From positions 1 to 8,374 of the forward strand of contig DATHPK010000040.1 in assembly GCA_035483935.1 (NCBI GenBank): a stretch of 8,374 nt of DNA, given 5' to 3'. The DNA is from Bog-473 sp035483935 (lineage in GTDB: Bacteria; Actinomycetota; Acidimicrobiia; Acidimicrobiales; RAAP-2). Below the pieces are notes generated by a model that did no database searches, had not been told where the DNA came from, and saw nothing but the letters and a program-made list of their open reading frames with translations. Positions within the stretch are counted from its first letter, which is position 1. Each line of letters opens with the position of its first letter. Made by a program: the position numbers and the translations under genes. Positions 6,251 to 8,374 of this stretch are shown piece after piece.

Positions 6251-7533
6251 CGGGCGACCTCCGCCGCCGCGACGCCCGCGCCGGCCGCCCGGGCCGCGAT
6301 GTCGTGACGCAGCTGCATGCCCTCCCATTCGATCGGCGCGGCGGCGGCATAGGCGTGATCCCGCGCCTCGGCCAAGGTGGGCGCGACCGCGGTGACGCCG
6401 AGGACGCGACCGCCCGCCGTGTGGAACGGGCCGTCCGCGCTGTGCCGTCCGGTGCCAGCATGGAAGACCGTCGCGCCGGCGACGTCGGCGACGGACTGCC
6501 CGTCGGGGCGCAGGCCCTCGATCTCGTCGCCGAGCCGCGGGCTCTCCGGGTACCCCGCCGACGCCAGCACGACGCATACCGCGGCGGCATCGGCGAACGC
6601 CGGTGGGCTGACCTCGTCCAACGCGCCGCGCGCCACGGCGAGCAGCAGTTCGGCCGGGTCGGAGGCGAGCAGTGGGAGGACCACCTGGGCCTCGGGGTCC
6701 CCGAAGCGGACGTTGTACTCGATCACCTTGGGGCCGTCGTGGGTCAGCATGAGCCCGGCGTAGAGCACACCGCGGTAGTCGATGCTGCGGCGGCGCAGCT
6801 CTTCGACCAGGGGCAGGACTGCGGTGCCCATGATGTGGCCGACGTCAGCGGCGCGCACGTGGGGCATCGGCGCGTAGGCGCCCATGCCGCCGGTGTTCGG
6901 CCCGCTGTCACCGTCGCCCACGCGCTTGAAGTCCTGCGCCGGGACGAACGGCACGGCGCGGGTCCCGTCGCACAGCACGAGCAGCGAGCACTCCTCGCCC
7001 TCGAGGCCCTCCTCGATCACGACGTGGCGGCCGGCGTCGCCGAAGGCGGCGCCCGACAGCTTGGCCCTGACGTCGGCGCGGGCGTCCTCGATCGTGTGCG
7101 CCACCAACACGCCCTTGCCCGCTGCCAGACCGTCCGTCTTGATCACCCAAGGCCCGGGCATCGTCTCGAGGTAGGCCAGGGCCTTCTTGTCCTCGAGCGC
7201 GTCGAACGTCGCGAAGCGGGCCGTCGGGACGCCGGCGGCACCGAGGACCTCTTTCATGAAGGCCTTCGACCCCTCCAGGAGCGCGCCGTCGGCGCCGGGG
7301 CCGAAGACCGCCTTCCCCCGCGCCCGGAGCGTGTCGGCCAGGCCGGCGACCAGCGGCGCCTCGGGGCCGATGACGTAGAGATCGGCTTCGACGTCCTCGA
7401 CGGGCGCGTCGGCAACGGTGATCGGCGGGGCCATGCCCGGGTTGCCCGGCGTGACGACCACGTCGGCCGTGCGCGCCAGGGTGAGGGCGAGCGCGTGTTC
7501 GCGTCCTCCGCTGCCGACGACGCAGACCCTCAC
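6247..7533 (-). CDS. purD: GAR synthetase PurD
   Basis: Phosphoribosylamine-glycine ligase, the second step of purine synthesis, joins phosphoribosylamine and glycine with ATP. It is a cytoplasmic ATP-grasp enzyme. The 428 residues match the family (about 420-430). Seen in order: the N-terminal GSGGREHAL (7-15); an ATP-grasp region (about 90-290) with IKTDGLAAGKGV (131-142); FKRVGDGDSGPNTGGMGAY (202-220), which contains the GPNTGGMG family signature; and VRFGDPEAQVVLP (275-287), with metal-binding acidic residues expected in this region. A C-terminal domain follows (about 315-410). The GTG start at 7533 overlaps the purA stop as GTGA, and the N-terminal motif begins only six residues later, so no other start fits. 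Upstream bases show no purine-rich ribosome binding site, which suggests translational coupling to purA. The open frame to 7785 is antisense-like and overlaps purA, so it is not used. Confidence 0.97.
   Translation of the reverse strand: MRVCVVGSGGREHALALTLARTADVVVTPGNPGMAPPITVADAPVEDVEADLYVIGPEAPLVAGLADTLRARGKAVFGPGADGALLEGSKAFMKEVLGAAGVPTARFATFDALEDKKALAYLETMPGPWVIKTDGLAAGKGVLVAHTIEDARADVRAKLSGAAFGDAGRHVVIEEGLEGEECSLLVLCDGTRAVPFVPAQDFKRVGDGDSGPNTGGMGAYAPMPHVRAADVGHIMGTAVLPLVEELRRRSIDYRGVLYAGLMLTHDGPKVIEYNVRFGDPEAQVVLPLLASDPAELLLAVARGALDEVSPPAFADAAAVCVVLASAGYPESPRLGDEIEGLRPDGQSVADVAGATVFHAGTGRHSADGPFHTAGGRVLGVTAVAPTLAEARDHAYAAAAPIEWEGMQLRHDIAARAAGAGVAAAEVAR
6257..6262 (-). promoter_or_regulatory. 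Strong ribosome binding site of purB
   Basis: On the minus strand this reads GGAGGT with a 6-base spacer to the GTG at 6250. It is embedded in the last codons of purD and is the best such site in the operon. It decides the purB start and suggests purB can initiate partly independently of purD. Confidence 0.75.
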
Positions 7534-8372
7534 GCGGTGGCGAAGGTGACGGTCTGCTCGCGGCCCGGTCCGACGCCCACCAGGCGCACGGGGACGCCGA
7601 TCTGCTCGGAGAGGAACGCGATGTAGGTGCAGGCGGCAGCGGGAAGGTCGCCGGGCGCGGTGGCAGCCGTGAGGTCCGTCCGCCAGCCCGGCAACTCCTC
7701 GTACACCGGCACCACCTTGTGGAAGGTGGACTGGTGGTACGGCACGTGCGTGTAGCGGATGCCGTCGGCCTCGTAGGCGACGCACACCTTCACCGACTCG
7801 AAAGTATCGAGCACGTCGAGCTTGGTCAGCGCGACCTCGGTCAACGAGTTGAGGCGCACGGCCTGTCGCAGCATGACGGCGTCGAACCAGCCACAGCGGC
7901 GCTTGCGCCCGGTGTTCGTGCCGTACTCGTGACCGCGCTCGACGAGGAGCTCGCCCACGTCGTTCTCCTGCTCGGTCGGGAACGGGCCGGCGCCGACCCG
8001 CGTCACGTACGCCTTGGCGATGCCGATGACGCGCTCGATGTCGCGCGGCCCGAGGCCCGACCCGGTGCAGGCGCCGCCGGCCACCGGGTTCGAGGACGTG
8101 ACGAACGGGTACGTGCCGTGGTCGAGGTCGAGGAAGGTGGCCTGCGCGCCCTCGAGGAGCACCTGGCGCCCCTTGTCCATCGCGTCGTGCACCATGCCGA
8201 CGGTGTCGCCCACCATGGGCTCGATGCGGGGCGCGTACTCGCCCAGGTAGTGATCGGCGATCTCGCCGGCATCGAGAGGCAGGCGGTTGTAGACCTTGGC
8301 CAGGACGGCGTTCTTCTCCTTGAGCGCTACGTCGAGCTTCTGGCGGAAGATCTTGGGGTCGAAGAGGTCCTG
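7530..8372 (-). CDS. purA: Adenylosuccinate synthetase PurA, C-terminal part (runs off right edge)
   Basis: GTP-dependent ligase that joins IMP and aspartate to form adenylosuccinate, the first committed step to AMP. The last 280 residues of about 430 are present. The frame is open to the window edge, and the N-terminal GTP-binding loop lies outside. Motifs by fragment position: LLEGAQATFLDLDHGTYPFV (72-91), followed by TSSNPVAGG (92-100); VGAGPFPTE (126-134); TNTGRKRRCGWFDAV (152-166), equivalent to the family's TGRPRRCGWFD; ALTKLDVLD (181-189), the guanine-recognition segment; and VGVGPGREQT (265-274), the usual C-terminal motif. The GTGA overlap at its end couples it to purD. It is the most upstream gene seen, so the operon promoter and any purine-responsive control are probably to the right of this window. 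Confidence 0.97.
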   Translation of the reverse strand, partial: QDLFDPKIFRQKLDVALKEKNAVLAKVYNRLPLDAGEIADHYLGEYAPRIEPMVGDTVGMVHDAMDKGRQVLLEGAQATFLDLDHGTYPFVTSSNPVAGGACTGSGLGPRDIERVIGIAKAYVTRVGAGPFPTEQENDVGELLVERGHEYGTNTGRKRRCGWFDAVMLRQAVRLNSLTEVALTKLDVLDTFESVKVCVAYEADGIRYTHVPYHQSTFHKVVPVYEELPGWRTDLTAATAPGDLPAAACTYIAFLSEQIGVPVRLVGVGPGREQTVTFATA

Positions 8373-8374
8373 CA

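Noticed and set aside
4982..6307. Plus-strand open frame of 441 codons opposite purB
   Set aside because: It mirrors the codon pattern of purB almost end to end and has no family features or ribosome binding site of its own.
6304..7626. Plus-strand open frame of 440 codons opposite purD
   Set aside because: Long antisense frames are expected opposite GC-rich genes. It has no motif, and purD on the other strand is certain.
1..8374. Search for CRISPR arrays, tRNA or rRNA genes, insertion sequences and direct repeats
   Set aside because: No repeated spacer pattern, cloverleaf-like segment, rRNA-like stretch or transposase motif was seen by eye. Repeated GC-rich words are due to composition.

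Overview
This GC-rich window is a de novo purine biosynthesis locus. The high GC content, frequent GTG starts, separate PurS/PurQ/PurL type of FGAM synthase and the style of the flanking genes suggest an actinobacterium, perhaps of the Acidimicrobiia. That placement is inference from gene content, not a database match.

Reading along the minus strand from the right edge, the genes are purA (3' part, adenylosuccinate synthetase), purD (GAR synthetase), purB (adenylosuccinate lyase), purC (SAICAR synthetase), purS and purQ (two subunits of FGAM synthase). They form one tight unit. Four successive junctions share the same 4-base GTGA overlap, and purS and purQ are separated by one base. All five complete pur genes here start with GTG. 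After a 74-base gap, and in the same direction, lies a membrane-anchored protein of the amidase_3 (N-acetylmuramoyl-L-alanine amidase) fold. One of its three expected zinc ligands is Tyr instead of His.

Two genes interrupt the pathway on the left side. A plus-strand gene (1562-1990) encodes a small basic protein of unknown function and converges with the amidase-like gene. A minus-strand SAM-dependent methyltransferase gene (727-1347) diverges from it. The methyltransferase is followed after 62 bases by the 5' part of purL (2-664), the large FGAM synthase subunit, which runs off the left edge. PurL is therefore on the same strand as its partners PurS and PurQ but separated from them by about 2.4 kb and an opposing gene, so it needs its own transcript.

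Together the pur genes cover GAR synthesis (PurD), FGAR amidation (PurS, PurQ, PurL), SAICAR synthesis (PurC), release of AICAR and AMP (PurB) and adenylosuccinate formation from IMP (PurA). PurF, PurN, PurM, PurE, PurK and PurH are not in the window. I saw no rRNA, tRNA, mobile element, CRISPR array or long repeat. Most of the window is ordinary housekeeping DNA. The main oddities are the run of identical overlaps, the altered zinc site, the small basic protein and the split placement of purL.
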